This document shows positions 1-11,900 of a stretch of DNA of 64,000 nucleotides, in pieces. This stretch comes from Catenaria anguillulae PL171 (Eukaryota; Blastocladiomycota; Blastocladiomycetes; Blastocladiales; Catenariaceae), in NCBI GenBank assembly GCA_002102555.1, contig MCFL01000008.1, positions 434,001 to 498,000 of the forward strand, in the 5' to 3' direction. Position 1 is the stretch's first letter; each line of letters begins with the position of its first letter. The position numbers and the translations under genes are program-made. A model generated the notes under the pieces. The model saw only the letters and a program-made list of their open reading frames with translations, searched no databases and had not been told where the DNA came from.

Positions 1-1126
1 ACGCGATCGCATCAGCTTCGGAATGAAATGCCAGCTTGACGTCCCGCCCCTGCGGAGTCTGCTCGGTGTGACCGCGTCCGTTGCTCCCAAGTGCCTTGGG
101 AAAACGGATCGTCGCGCCCGCAAGAATACAGTGACGAGGCACGATGCTAGCGAGAATCTCGGATTTGCTGAGCGACCCAATCACGTTTCGCACAATGAGC
201 CGCCAGTAGGAATCGTGCGCCTCGGGTAGGTGAGCGGGACGAGTTGGTGATGGTGAAACAGGGTTTGCGGGCTGGTCTTGACTGGTCACAGCCGGGTCTG
301 ACTCGCCATCCTGGTTCAAAAACGCTACCCTCTTGCCCTCTGGCATGAGCTCTTCTGGCGCCATTCCCCGAGGTAGAAAGTACACGGTCACGCTTGGGAC
401 CACAAACACGCGGTCGAGCAACCTGTTTCCGGCCTCCTTGACCCATGCGTGGAATTCCTTGGCCTGCCTTGCCCTTTGGAACGCAAATGTGGCCGAACGA
501 ACCATCGTACCGTTTGCACCGAGCGGCAACGGCCGGTAGAATGTGGCGCCATTGATTATCGTGTCGGGCGGGCACACCTTGAGAATGTCGGAATCCGACA
601 GGGTTGGGACAAGGTCCGATACAAACACGCGGAAGCAGTTGATATCAGCTTCTTGAATGATCGTTGGCGTTGTCAGAGAGACCAATGAAGCGTGAGCGGC
701 GGCTGATGGAGGCTGCTCGGTCGCGTAATATTGAGCACCGCCAGGAGCAAGTGGCAAGCATTGAGTGACGGCCGGCGCCGGAGGAGGAAAAGATGCTGCA
801 GGTGAATGAGAAGGTAAAGCCAAAGAAACATGTTCTTGCGTCGTCGCTGATCCAGTCGACCCATTCGCCTCATGATGATCGGCCCAGCTGGCCGTGGCGG
901 CCGGTGTGTCATCCGGCAGTGGAGATGATGAAGGTTCATCGTCCTTCTGCAACTCGTCACCGGCAACCCAGGCAAACCTCAGGTTGAGGTCCAAGATGTT
1001 GAGCGCGAGATCTTCGAAGGCTCTGCGCGCGAGCTTGAGCACGCGCTCCAGGTCCGGGCATCGTTGTGTCGGCGGTAAGATCACGAGCACGGGGGATTTC
1101 GTGGTTGTAATCGAGGTGGCCAACAT
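1..1126 (-). CDS. N-module plus RRM-like repeat protein, family member A (3' end outside window)
   Basis: The frame is open from an ATG at 1126-1124 to the window edge, giving 375 residues with the C terminus missing. The N-terminal module near residues 10-60 starts KSPVLVILPPT and includes LNILDLNLRFAWV; it is almost identical to family member B at 2,141-5,231. A first RRM-like repeat begins near residue 162 (CFRVFVSDL) and a second near residue 303 (YWRLIVRNV), cut by the edge in a KLAFHSEADA block. Each repeat fits a beta-alpha-beta-beta-alpha-beta order with an RNP2-like first strand, but lacks the aromatic Gly-Phe RNP1 signature. RNA binding is therefore inference. A and B lie on the same strand about 1 kb apart, so a tandem duplication is likely. 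No function is known to me. No intron was needed in the visible part. Confidence 0.8.
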   Translation of the reverse strand, partial: MLATSITTTKSPVLVILPPTQRCPDLERVLKLARRAFEDLALNILDLNLRFAWVAGDELQKDDEPSSSPLPDDTPAATASWADHHEANGSTGSATTQEHVSLALPSHSPAASFPPPAPAVTQCLPLAPGGAQYYATEQPPSAAAHASLVSLTTPTIIQEADINCFRVFVSDLVPTLSDSDILKVCPPDTIINGATFYRPLPLGANGTMVRSATFAFQRARQAKEFHAWVKEAGNRLLDRVFVVPSVTVYFLPRGMAPEELMPEGKRVAFLNQDGESDPAVTSQDQPANPVSPSPTRPAHLPEAHDSYWRLIVRNVIGSLSKSEILASIVPRHCILAGATIRFPKALGSNGRGHTEQTPQGRDVKLAFHSEADAIA

Positions 1127-2140
1127 TTCGGTTGTGATTTGTGAGTCACAGAGGATTGCATGGGGTCGTTGGAAGTTGCACGATAAGAAATATACATGGC
1201 AGAGCTGACTGGACAATCCTTCGTAATCGAACACGATCTCTGCTCACACGCTCTTACCCACTTCAACTCGCACCCTCGGCCGTGATCCCACCCTGCTTTG
1301 CCTCTGCCTCTGTACAAAATGTGAACAATGCAACCCCTTCGCCGCCCGTTCTCATGCCGAACGCCCACACGCAGGTTCAACAGGGCTCGACAAGGACCCA
1401 AGAACAGTGCCGAAAACGGCGGCAACAGGCTGTGCCGGATCGATGCCTTAGATGGAAACGTCATGTTCTGGTTCTTGCGTCCGGTCTGGCAAAGAGCGCG
1501 ACGAGGGCGAGCCTAGCGAAGCTTCCGTTGAGTACGTTCGTGATGAATCGTCTGCGCTGAGCGTGGGAGAGAACGGCGAAAGTGAGAATAGCGGCGAGTA
1601 AGGCCGGATCAGTAGCTTGACATGGAAGGGGCGGGTTCGTTTGTGCGTTTGTGTCGAGTGGGATAGAACGCGGCATATGGTGCAAAAAATCTTCGCTTGC
1701 TTCCAGCCTTTCAGGCGACTGCCTCCACGGCACAGTTCGCCGACCTGTCCATCTTACGAGGGCACTGGTGTCAGGGCGGCAGGATCACGAGCACGGGCGA
1801 CTTTGACGAGGCAGCCAGTGGACCGGAGGCGGTGGCGGTCATGGTGTGTGAACGTTGGGTCTATAGGGTCAAAGCCAAAGAGGCATCGATCAATACTGTT
1901 TTCATGGGGTGATGCCGCGGGAATACGTTGCCTGGCGTCCTTTCACTTTTTTATTGCCATACCCCTCTCATGAATGCAAATCGATGTCGAACATTGATCC
2001 CGATCGATCGGCGAACCCTGATGGCCGTGTCCATGACAAGTCCACTGGATGTCCAACCGCTACACCTCGGTTCCCGTGCAACGGCCACAGTCTGAAAGCA
2101 GATGATCACGCTCAAAAATCTTAAACATCTATACAAATGA
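1127..2140. other. Intergenic gap between family members A and B
   Basis: No convincing gene is visible in this 1-kb gap. It holds the 5' flank of member A, a decayed N-module fragment near 1,730-1,842 (listed separately) and the 3' flank of member B. Confidence 0.5.
1730..1842 (-). pseudogene. Decayed N-module fragment of the RRM-like family
   Basis: On the minus strand an ATG at 1842-1840 opens a 23-codon frame ending in KSPVLVILPP, the signature start of the family's N-terminal module. It is followed at once by a stop at 1773-1771. Downstream DNA still resembles the next part of the module (a CACxxxGATGCCC-like stretch) but with length changes, and no RRM-like repeat follows. It lies between members A and B, which fits a lost third tandem copy. 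A short first exon is possible, but the decayed continuation argues against that. Confidence 0.6.
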
Positions 2141-5100
2141 CTACACACTCCCCCTGCCAATCCTCAACTCTGCTCCCTCGGCTGCAACACTGGCAAACAC
2201 GCCATCCTGGATCGCGATCCACGCCTGCAACACAAACTGCTTGGCATCCGACTCTGAATCAAACACAAACTCTGCCCCGCGTTGGCCTTCCATGTTCCTG
2301 ATTCCCATGCGTGCTGGCTCAGCAGCCGGGCCAGTGAGCGCGCCAAGAATGGTACCAAAAACAGTTGACACGGGCTTCACCGGATCAATCCCGTTGATGC
2401 AAATGCGGAACTGCTTGGATTTCGTGACCGTCGAGGAAGACGAGTGAGTCGTGGACTCGCCAGTCGACGAGGCCGCCGTAGTTGTTGATGCGAGCGAGGG
2501 CGAACGCATCTGTGCCTGTTCGACAGACGGCGACATTTGAGGGGTGGCTGGATGATGCACGCCACCTTGCTCATCAGCAAGCAAAGCATACGGATTTCCC
2601 ACCAGCACAGGGTGGCGAGGCTCGGATGGGCCCGGGTCAGATACCATGGGATCCATGGGATTGCCAACAACAATCTTTGCACCGGGCAACACCACCTTGG
2701 CCACGCTGCCACCCATGTCCTTTTTGATCCATTCTTGGCACCGCTTTGCGTCGGATTCGGTCATGAAAGCAAACTTGAGGGAACGCACAAGCTCACGGCG
2801 CGATCCGCCCATTGGTCGTGGGGCAAAGAGAGATGCACCAACAAGTTTCACGTCGCGCGGAACCAAGACGGAAACGATTTGCGCGAGCTCGAGATCGGGT
2901 TTCAAGTTTGATACGTGAAGACGGTAGCGATCTGGAGATGCTTCGGGCAAAGAAGTTGAGGATGCGACGTTGAGCGGCGTGAAGTGTGCAGGTGAAGCAA
3001 TGGGCTTGGTCAAAGTTGAGTTCTGTTGAGGTACATCCTCTGTTGGATCCACGGCCCCAGGTTTGCACATATTGCACACGAGCTTGACTCCAGGCAAAAA
3101 CAGTCGATCAAGACGCCCACCAGGAACAGCTTGCGCACGGACCCAGTTGTGCGCTGCCTCAAGTTGCTGCTCGGATTCATATGCAAACGTGACATAGAGA
3201 ACAAGCTCTGGGCGGCCAGAGAGCTGCACAGGTGGTCGAACCGTCATGCCCACAGGCGACATGCCAGGTGGAATGAGGGCGGCCTCGAGCTGAGCCTTGG
3301 TGAAATGCTCGAGCAAGTTGCCAACAATGAGACGGTAAGGGGCAAGTGCGTCGACTTCAGGGAGGTTGCTTGTGCTCGGGCCAGTCGACAGAGACGTGTC
3401 GGGGCTCGAGCTGGGCGCGGATTTGATGGGAAACAGAGCTATACCAACAGCTGAGTGTGAGAAGACTGGCCAAAGAGTGAGTAGCGGAACACAAGATGAG
3501 AAACGTGCGACTCGATCCCGGAGCGGGTTTGTAAACACACGCAATAATCTTTACGTTAGGCGGCATCAACCTGGCCACACGGCCACCAGGAAGCGCCTCG
3601 GCGCGAATCCAATCATGTGTCACTTGGACATCTCGCTCGGAAAAAAACTCAAACAAGACAAAACTGCACTTTTCCGTTCGACCCGAGAGTTGCTCCTGCG
3701 GCATGAGCGACATGCCGACAGGCGAAATGCCTGGCGGAATCAAACCGGCGAGCATTTCCTCTTTTGAGAGGTGTTCATTGAGATTGCCCACCCTGAGACG
3801 ATACGGAGCGGTCGAGTCGGCTTGGCGCAAGTTGGCAGCAAACAGCTGGGACAAAGTGAGTTGAATTGGTGACGCCGTTGCTGTGGCAGTTTTTGACGAG
3901 GTGTCGACGACTTGCGCTTGCGCGGCCGCGTCCGATATGACACTTGGTCGACACGGCATGTGCAGAGCAATCTTGCCCGTCGGGATTACAATTCTGGCTA
4001 CCCACCCACCTGGCTCGGCCTGCTTTTTGATCCAAGCATGACACGCATTCGCATCCACCTCGGACTGGAACGCCAACTTGATATCCCGCACGATTTCAGG
4101 CCGCCCGTCGCCAAGCGGCTTGGGATCCCGAATCGTTGCACCTGCAAGTGTAATGCCTTGAGGAACAATGTTGGCGAGGATCTGCTTCTTGGTCAACGAT
4201 CCAATGAGGTTTCCAACAATGAAGCGCCAGCAACCGTCGTCGGCCTCGGGCAAGTCGTCCGGCACTCCAGAAGTTCGCGGGACCACCGTCAACGATGCTG
4301 CATCCAATGCAAAGGGCAGGTCCGCATCGCCACCGTAAAACGCTGCCTTTTTCTTGTCATCCATCATGTCCTCGGGTGACATGCCTTGAGCAAGAAAGTA
4401 CGTCGACACCACGTTTGCGGCGGCCTTGCCTGCCAATAACCCTGTCGACGATTCCTGCTTGATCCAATCCAAATACTCTTTTGCGTGTTTCGCCTTGGCA
4501 AACGCCAACGTGGCCGATCGGACCAGCGACTTTTTCGGCCCAATCGGGCGTGCCGGATAAAACGTCGCGCCAATGATTTTGATGTCGTCGGGGCATATGG
4601 CAAAGATTTCGGCATCCGTCAAGGTCGGCGACAGGTCAGTTAGAAACACTCGGAAGCAGGTGAGTTCGGCTTCCTTGATGCGCACTTTCCCGGCAGACGC
4701 ACAGGCAGGAGCCGGCGTCGGCACAGGCACGAGCACTGGTGGAGATTGATGCAATACAGGCACTGGCTTGAGCGATTCGGTGGCCGCGGGATACGACACG
4801 GACGAGTTAGGCAAAGACAAGTTCGGGGCCGGATGTGCGTCGATTCGAGGGGTTGGAATAGCCGGCATGGCCGACATGACCGGCAGTGGTTCGACGGCCG
4901 GGTTCGAATTCGACGGTGGTGTAACGGCATCATCGACAAGCTCATCGCCCGACACCCACGCAAACCTCAGGTTGAGGTCCAAAATGTTAAGAGATAGGTC
5001 GTCAAAAGCCTTGCGCGCAAGCTTGAGCACACGGTCCAAGTCGGGGTACTTGTGCGTGGGCGGCAATATCACGAGCACGGGAGATTTGGTCGTGGTGGCG

Positions 5101-5231
5101 GCGAGCGAGCTGGCAGCGGCGTGGCCATGGCCGAGACTGGAGCTGGGGCTACTCCAGGCGAGGTGCTGAGGCCACATGGTCGCATTTGCCTCTTGCGCAG
5201 AATCCGCGATTGCTTGATAGTATGAATGCAT
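2141..5231 (-). CDS. N-module plus six RRM-like repeats, family member B
   Basis: Probably one two-exon gene: exon 1 5231-3539 and exon 2 3450-2141, with an 88-bp intron (GTGTTT...CACTCAG, 3538-3451) that restores phase; about 1,000 aa. The N-module near residues 30-85 reads KSPVLVILPPTHKYPDL and ends FAWVSGDEL. Six repeats follow, beginning near residues 190 (CFRVFLTDL), 332 (CWRFIVGNL), 474 (PYRLRVGNL), 599 (PYRLIVGNL), 737 (RYRLHVSNL) and 907 (QFRICINGI). Repeats two to five share a KLAF/KFAF-like strand, a helix ending HxWIKK or similar, and a last strand before a VGNP-like tail. The linkers are rich in Ser, Pro and Ala. This is a tandem divergent-RRM architecture; its RNA partner and location are unknown. 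If the intron is wrong, the two overlapping frames would be two genes. The LTR element lies 188 bp upstream of the start codon. Confidence 0.75.
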
Positions 5232-5413
5232 GAAGAAAGACCAGGTGTTTGGCGCACAACGGTCCAGCGGAGCGAATCTTGAGCAAGTCGGCGGCCGCGG
5301 GTCCTTCTGCCACGCATCCGCGTCATCGCGCGGCGACCGGCGACGTCGGCGGAAGTGGCGGTGGCGAGATCATCATTGTGGCATTGACGCGTTTTGTCCA
5401 CATCTTGTCCACC

Positions 5414-5418
5414 CCAAC
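5414..5418. repeat. Target-site duplication of LTR element, left copy (CCAAC)
   Basis: The five bases CCAAC directly before the 5' LTR recur directly after the 3' LTR at 12269-12273. This matches the 5-bp duplication usual for Ty3/gypsy integrases. Confidence 0.9.
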
Positions 5419-5599
5419 TGTTGGAGTGCATGGTAAGCACGTGTGATCATGTGTTCTGTTCCTTCGTTGTTGTCTGTGATGATTCAATGGGCGACCCAGG
5501 AGCCAGGAGGGTAGGGCTCTTTAGAAGATACTGGGTCGCTAGTATATACTACCCGTGCTGAATGACCTTGCAGTCCACATCCATGTAAGCAGCACAACA
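5419..5599 (+). repeat. 5' LTR
   Basis: A 181-bp repeat beginning TGTTGGAGTGCATGG and ending AGCAGCACAACA, identical by eye to 12088-12268. It contains an AGTATATACTAC stretch near 5,540 that could act as a TATA-type promoter; that is inference. Confidence 0.93.
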
Positions 5600-5656
5600 T
5601 TTTTTTTCATTCAGCTTCGCCAACAGTTCTCTCCGTCGTCAGACAACAACCACCGC

Positions 5657-5740
5657 GGCTTAGCTCCATTCTCGCCGCACCTTAGCTCCATCCGCGCCGC
5701 ATCTTAGCTCCATCCGCGCCGCACCTTAGCTCCATTCCCA
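5657..5740 (+). repeat. Tandem repeat in the retroelement leader
   Basis: Three to four units of about 24 bp, each containing CTTAGCTCCAT followed by a CGCCGCA-like tail, lie between the 5' LTR and the Gag start. Their role is unknown. Such leader repeats can be variable between copies of an element. Confidence 0.75.
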
Positions 5741-5763
5741 CTGCTGTCGCACAAACTCGTACC

Positions 5764-8700
5764 ATGGACGACGCTGACATTGCCCGCATTGACACCATCG
5801 CCGATCTGCCCCCCGCTGGCATCCGCGACTGGCTCTTGACCGCACCGGCGGCCGACTGCGAAGTCTTTTTTGAACGCCATTCCTCCGTCATCGCGGATCC
5901 AGACGCCATCGCACCCAACGTCGAGGTGCTCACCAAAGCAAAGTCGTACTATACGGCTGGCAAACGCACGGCTGGACGGCAAGCGGACGAAATCGAACGT
6001 GCCTCCAACGACCGCCCCACCAAGCAGCAGAAGGAGGAGATCGAACAACTCAATCGGCGCAAAGCCCGCTATGAGCGGTATCTCGAAGGTTTGGAGCCGG
6101 TCCTCAAAAAAGCGATTGACAAGGCCAGGGAGGGCACTGTCGACGCCCTGCCTCACAACGCTGCCGCCGAAAAGCAGGCCACCAACAACCCGATTGTTTA
6201 CTGGCCAGAGGGCAAGGCTTCCCCGGGCTTGAACCCACCTGCGGCATCCATTACCCGAGCCAAAACCATTGCGGCTTACGTTCAAGGTCTCCGCTCTCGG
6301 GCGTCTCACCATCAAGAGCAGATCGCCGTACAGCTCAAGCGGTACAAATCGTACTTTGAGGACGCCCACGTCGTCCAAGCCATCACCCGCCTCTCAAACT
6401 CTCTTGACGAGGGCGAGGTCCACCGCGCGCTGGTCGACTTGCTGGAGCGCCCGAAACGCTACGCCCATCGACTCGGAGCCCTTGACGTGGTGCCACAAGA
6501 CGGCTGGACAATCGACCAATTCCTCTCCAATTTTGCGGAGAAAATGTCGATTCTCAGGCCTCGTGGCGAGTCGCTCGACTCAAACCCCCTATGGCTGTGT
6601 CCGATTATCAAGAATCTGATGCTCGGCATCATTGAAACCAACTGGGCGGGCAAGATCACGACGGAAATGCTTGCGGCCGCCGATGACTTCAAGACCGACA
6701 TCCGCCCGCTTCTCTTGGACGGCTTCCGCACGTCGGTGTTCCGTCTTTTGCCGACATCGTCGTACCGTCACCTCATTGGTGACCCCATTGGCTTCAACCC
6801 TCGCTATGCGAACACCAACGCCAACTCTGCCACCACGAAGTCGTCATCTGGCAAGTCAGCCGATGCGAAGCCCGTGTCCGCGGACTCCACCGCACCTACA
6901 CAGCAGAGCGGCTCGCAGACATCCACCGCCTCCAACCGCGGGGGATCCTTCCACCGCGGCGGCCGCGGCGGCCACCGGGGCGGCTTCACGAACCGGTACA
7001 CGCAGCAATCCGGTCATACAAACTCGCACTCGGGTGGTGACGATCAAGTCGCCAATGTGCTCGTTGTCGCCGACGACAGCGCCCTGGAACCCCGTCAACT
7101 GCCTCCGGCGCAAGGCCAGGCCAGTGCCGCCACCACGCGTGGAGACGGCCCGAGCGAACCAAAGAAGAGGAAACTTGGTTCTGGCGCAAAGGCCCCGAAG
7201 GCGCCGACCGGATCGCACTTGCCCAGCATTCGCTTCCTTCCGGTCGATTGCGCGGCATGCCACATGGCCCCGGATCTCGATCTGTCGCAGGTCAGGGACC
7301 ACAAGACCCATGCGTGCACAAAGTTGACGGCCTACAATGTGATTGGCAAGTTTGTGGGCACGGCGATCGCCGACTTGGGCGACTCCGAGCGCGATTTCGG
7401 CTCGCTCACCAAGTGCTTTGACTCGCGTCAAGGTGAGCAGCTGGTGGACACGATAGGCCAAGCCATTGGCGGCTACATTTCGCGCCGTGGCGACACTACG
7501 CCGTACCGTGTGCGCAAGGCACTCAACTACCTTGAGCGCTTCAAGGTCTACCTCGCGGCTGTCACCTCGCACCCGCTCATGAAGGGCACCCCGACGCACA
7601 CTGTTGCTGGCGCGTGGATTTCCAACCTTGCGCATCATTCCCCGTCTTTCCGCGCGTGCTTTGTGGATGGCAACGAGCCGTCGGTGTTGGAGCGGTTGCA
7701 GAGGAATGCCATCACGCCGGGCCAGTTGATTGTGTCCTTTTCGAATGAGGTCGAGCAAATCCCACTGCGTGCGGCGTTGGACACAGCAGGGATTGGTGCA
7801 CCCGAGGCTGTAGCTGGACACTCGGCGCCGGCTACTTCTCCCTTGTCCTCGCATGGGGGGGGGAGGGTAATGCTGGTTTGCCTCAGAGCCATGCTGCAGC
7901 TGACGGTTTGGCCGATCCTGCTTCTGACGTCACCATGCATGATGCGGATATTGATGATGATGTTTGTACGTGCACCCTGTTTGCACCTTTCCAACCAGCT
8001 GGCCACCCCGCGACAGCTGCTGTCCACTCCGCGACAGTTACTCACTCTTTGGATGTTGATTATCGCGAAACACAGGAGGTCTCTGCCACCGCCCAATGTT
8101 TGGTCTCCAATGACCCCGACGCACCATCAGCTGCTGATCCGCCTGTTTCTGTTTTGCTCAATGATAATACATCCATTGTGGTTGCTGATACTCGTTCTGC
8201 GCCATCCAAGCGGATCGATGTTGAGGCCATTTTGTCTCCTGTTGTTGCCTTACGCTCCCGTGCTGCTCGCTTCAATTGCCCTGTTGGCTCCGAGTTCCAT
8301 CCTTCAGTTGACTTGGATCAATCCACAGGCCGTTTGCAACTCAAGGCACTTGCACCGACACCGCTCACATGCCGCCTCGACACGGGTAGCGACCGCAACG
8401 TACTTCCCAAGCGGCTCGCTCATCACTTTCAATCTCATGTGCGAAAGCCGGCTCACCATTCGCAAATTCGCGGGGTCGGCGGTCTTCAAGCTTGCTTGGG
8501 CACCGTTGATTTGCTCCTGCAGGTGCATGGTCGGTCGGTCATTTGCGAGTTTGGCGTGTATGACATTGGCGATGTGCTGCCACCCCTCATTGGCAATGCC
8601 ACACTTCACACCCTCGGCATTGGCATCAGCAACCTCGATCCGGCCCACGGCAAGCAGCCCCGCCTGGATCCGGATGTTGACGACCGCACGCCGCTCTTCC

Positions 8701-8931
8701 CCGAGGATCAGCCATCGCTCGTTGACAGATTGCCCGAGCAAATTCAAGCCCTTATCGACGAAAATGCATCCATTCCCAAGGGCAATGCCTGCTCTCACCC
8801 GTTGTCGACGGTGGACGTTGACGTACTGCCCGGCAAAGACAAGCCGGTGCACGAAAGGGAGCGGCCGCTCACGCAGGCCAAGAAAGTCGTGGTCAAGGCG
8901 CAGGTGGAAACATGGTTGGACGAGGATGTGA
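5764..8931 (+). CDS. Retroelement Gag region
   Basis: The frame opens at ATGGACGACGCTG. The first roughly 700 residues look like real protein, with a helical N-terminal part, then a Ser/Gly/Arg-rich stretch with RGG-like repeats near residues 390-420, then a basic region. No classical CCHC zinc knuckle was recognised. From about 7,870 onward this frame overlaps Pol and turns Leu/Ser/Pro-rich, so the last third is probably only an open shadow. Identity as Gag rests mainly on its position ahead of Pol in an LTR element. Confidence 0.75.
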   Translation: MDDADIARIDTIADLPPAGIRDWLLTAPAADCEVFFERHSSVIADPDAIAPNVEVLTKAKSYYTAGKRTAGRQADEIERASNDRPTKQQKEEIEQLNRRKARYERYLEGLEPVLKKAIDKAREGTVDALPHNAAAEKQATNNPIVYWPEGKASPGLNPPAASITRAKTIAAYVQGLRSRASHHQEQIAVQLKRYKSYFEDAHVVQAITRLSNSLDEGEVHRALVDLLERPKRYAHRLGALDVVPQDGWTIDQFLSNFAEKMSILRPRGESLDSNPLWLCPIIKNLMLGIIETNWAGKITTEMLAAADDFKTDIRPLLLDGFRTSVFRLLPTSSYRHLIGDPIGFNPRYANTNANSATTKSSSGKSADAKPVSADSTAPTQQSGSQTSTASNRGGSFHRGGRGGHRGGFTNRYTQQSGHTNSHSGGDDQVANVLVVADDSALEPRQLPPAQGQASAATTRGDGPSEPKKRKLGSGAKAPKAPTGSHLPSIRFLPVDCAACHMAPDLDLSQVRDHKTHACTKLTAYNVIGKFVGTAIADLGDSERDFGSLTKCFDSRQGEQLVDTIGQAIGGYISRRGDTTPYRVRKALNYLERFKVYLAAVTSHPLMKGTPTHTVAGAWISNLAHHSPSFRACFVDGNEPSVLERLQRNAITPGQLIVSFSNEVEQIPLRAALDTAGIGAPEAVAGHSAPATSPLSSHGGGRVMLVCLRAMLQLTVWPILLLTSPCMMRILMMMFVRAPCLHLSNQLATPRQLLSTPRQLLTLWMLIIAKHRRSLPPPNVWSPMTPTHHQLLIRLFLFCSMIIHPLWLLILVLRHPSGSMLRPFCLLLLPYAPVLLASIALLAPSSILQLTWINPQAVCNSRHLHRHRSHAASTRVATATYFPSGSLITFNLMCESRLTIRKFAGSAVFKLAWAPLICSCRCMVGRSFASLACMTLAMCCHPSLAMPHFTPSALASATSIRPTASSPAWIRMLTTARRSSPRISHRSLTDCPSKFKPLSTKMHPFPRAMPALTRCRRWTLTYCPAKTSRCTKGSGRSRRPRKSWSRRRWKHGWTRM

Positions 8932-11900
8932 TTGAGCGGAACGAGTACGAGTCGCCATGGAATTTGAATCTGGTGGTGGCCGACAAGAAGGACGCGCATG
9001 GCAACCACACTGGTTACCGTGTCTGTCTCGATCCACGCATCATCAACAACATCACACCGGACGATTCCCATGCTCTGCCACTCATTTTCGACCACCTCGA
9101 CGAGGCATGCGCCGCCAAGGTGTTTTCGTCGATTGACCTTTATGCATCATTTCACCAATTCCGCGTCTCGCGTCGCTCGCGCAAATACCTCTGCTTCAAG
9201 TGGCAAGGCGTTCAGTACCAGTTCAAGCGAGCGCCATTTGGGCTCAAGGCTCTCTCGTCGCAATTCCAGCGGGTCATGCAATCCATCTTTGCCGACCTGC
9301 CATTTGTGCGCGTTTACATTGACGACCTTGTCATCTTCAGCGGCTCGATTGACGAGCACACGTCGCATTTGGCCGAGGCATTGCGCCGGCTCAACCAGTT
9401 CAACCTGCGCATCAAACCGTCAAAGTGCCATTGGTATCGCTCCGAGATTCACTACCTCGGCCACGTCATTGGCAACGGCATGATCCGCCCGGCTCCGGCC
9501 AAGATCATTGACATTCAGGGCTTGGAGCGGCCGACGACGGGCAAGCAGGTACAGTCGCTACTTGGTACCATCAACTACCTGCGGCACTTTATGGTGGGCA
9601 TGGCAACCGTCGCGGCACCCCTTGACGCATTGCGCTCCGCGGCCGTCATCACAGACGACGACTGGACGCCCCAGTGCGAGGATGCGTTCAACACGCTCAA
9701 GCACATGATTGCCACGGCGCCGCCGCTGCATGCGCCAAGGTGGGATGAGCCATTTTTCGTTGCCACGGACGCCTCCAACGTGGGCGTCGGCGCCGTTCTC
9801 TTCCAGGGCTCCCGCGACGCGCCGAGGTACATTACCATGGCCTCGAGGGCACTTTCCAAGTCGGAAAAGAATTATTCGGCCACCAGAAAGGAACTGCGCG
9901 GTATCATATTCGCGTTACACAAATTTCGCTACTTTGTTTCGGGCCGGCGCTTCACACTCTTTACAGATCACGCCGCGCTCCAGCACATATTTACGCAGTC
10001 CAAGCTGTCGCCCATGCTCGAAAACTGGCTTGATCAACGTCTCGAGTTGTCGTTCGACGTGGTGCACATCCCGGGCGTGCTCAACGTTTTGCCCGACTGC
10101 TTGTCGCGGCTTTACCCGTGTCCAGTCGAGGGCGTCGGCGCGTATGCCGACTTCAAATCCCGTTTCCACCCAGACCCGTTGTTGGTCAAGGAGGGCGCAA
10201 GCTCGGGAGGGGGTGAGTCTTTAGTATCGCTTGACGCCCAGGTCCAAGAGTTTGTGGCGGCCCTGGCAGAAGACGTCGAGGATAGGTCGAAGGAGTCAGA
10301 TTCGGCAGCGGATCAGGCCGAGCACGAGTTCGACCCGTGGACTTCGTCATTGGATCATGTGGCGGCGGCCATGTCCGAGGACATCATCATGGACAACAAG
10401 TCGACCGAGGAGACGTGGAAGGATGCCCAGGTGATGGACACCTTGCTCGAGATGCAAGAACGGTTGGGTGGTGTTGCAACGTACTCGCTCGCTGCCGAGC
10501 GCGTCGAGCCATTGAACTGGTCTCTTGGTGCAGCCGCCGAGCTCAAGCTCATTCTTGCCGCCGAGCAAGCCGACCAAACTTCCCTCACGACGACCGGGCT
10601 CGCACGACCCACTCCATGCAATGAATTCCTCGACTATGTTCTCGCCGCCACCGACGCCGACCAACCCATCCCACCATCAATCACTGACGTATTGGATGGG
10701 CAGCATGATGGCCCGATTCTGCCCGAGGACGAGCGACAAGGTGCCCTAGCGACCGCTCACGCACAAGGTCACTCGTCCGGCATCGCACTCAAAGCCCGCC
10801 TCATTCAAGACGGCAAGTACTGGCCCAACATGCTTCGCGACTGCCGAGCATTCGCACAACGGTGCATCGACTGCCAACGGCACACTGTCCGCACCCAGGG
10901 TTACCACCCGCCACAAATGATCCACGCGGCCCTGCCCATGGACCATCTAGCCATCGACCTCTTCACGTGCAACATGACGCCTGATGGCTACAACTACGTG
11001 CTACTCGTCGTCGACATTGCAACCCGCTTCGCTTGGCTCTACCCACTCAAATCCAAGCGCGCCGAAGAGATTGGCGATCCGCTCTTCAAGCTTTGTTGTG
11101 ACTTCGGCATCCCCGCCATCATCCAGTCCGACAATGGCAAAGAATTCGCCAACTCGGTGGTCGCCCATCTCTCGAGCAAACTCGGCTTCGAGCACCGCAA
11201 AATCACGGCCTACAACCCAAAGGCCAACGGCGCAGCCGAGCGCCTGGTCCGCACCATCAAGAGCAAGCTGTTTGCGGCGGTCAAGGGCAACGTTCCCGAG
11301 TGGCCTGAACGGCTTCGGGCTGTCCAATTCTGGTACAACCAAACCGTCCACCGCCGGCATGGCTCCACCCCATTCTCGCTCATGTTTGCCCGCGCACCGG
11401 TCCCGCCGTCAGCCTTGCCGTGGCCTAAGCCCAAGGCTCCCTTGTCGCTGGATGAACTGGGCAAGCTGGTTGACCACATGGCGCGCATCATCTGGCCTGC
11501 GACGGCCGAGCGTTCAGCGCATTACTCGCACAAGGCGTACGAGCAGTTCATCAAGTCGCATCGGATTGTTCACGAAGAGTTTCCGCCAGGGTCGTTGGTC
11601 ATGCGCAAAGTCGTGGTCAAGGGCAGCAACATGGAGCCCAAGTTTGAGGGCCCATACACTGTTGTGCGGCGCAACACGGGTGGCGCCTATCTGTTGCGGG
11701 ACCACACGGGCGATATTGTTGCCCAAAGGGCCCCGGCGGATCAGCTACGTCTTGTATCGCTCGAGGGCAACCTGTCTGCAGAGTCTTTCGTTGTGGAAAA
11801 GCTGCTCGATCACCGACAAAATCCCGATGGCACTTTCCATTACCTCATCAAGTGGTCCGGTTACCCAGAGGAGGATGCCACGTGGGAGCATCAGTCGCAG

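Noticed and set aside
5600-5640. Primer-binding site after the 5' LTR
   Set aside because: The T-run followed by CATTCAGCTTCG matched no tRNA 3' end that I could recognise.
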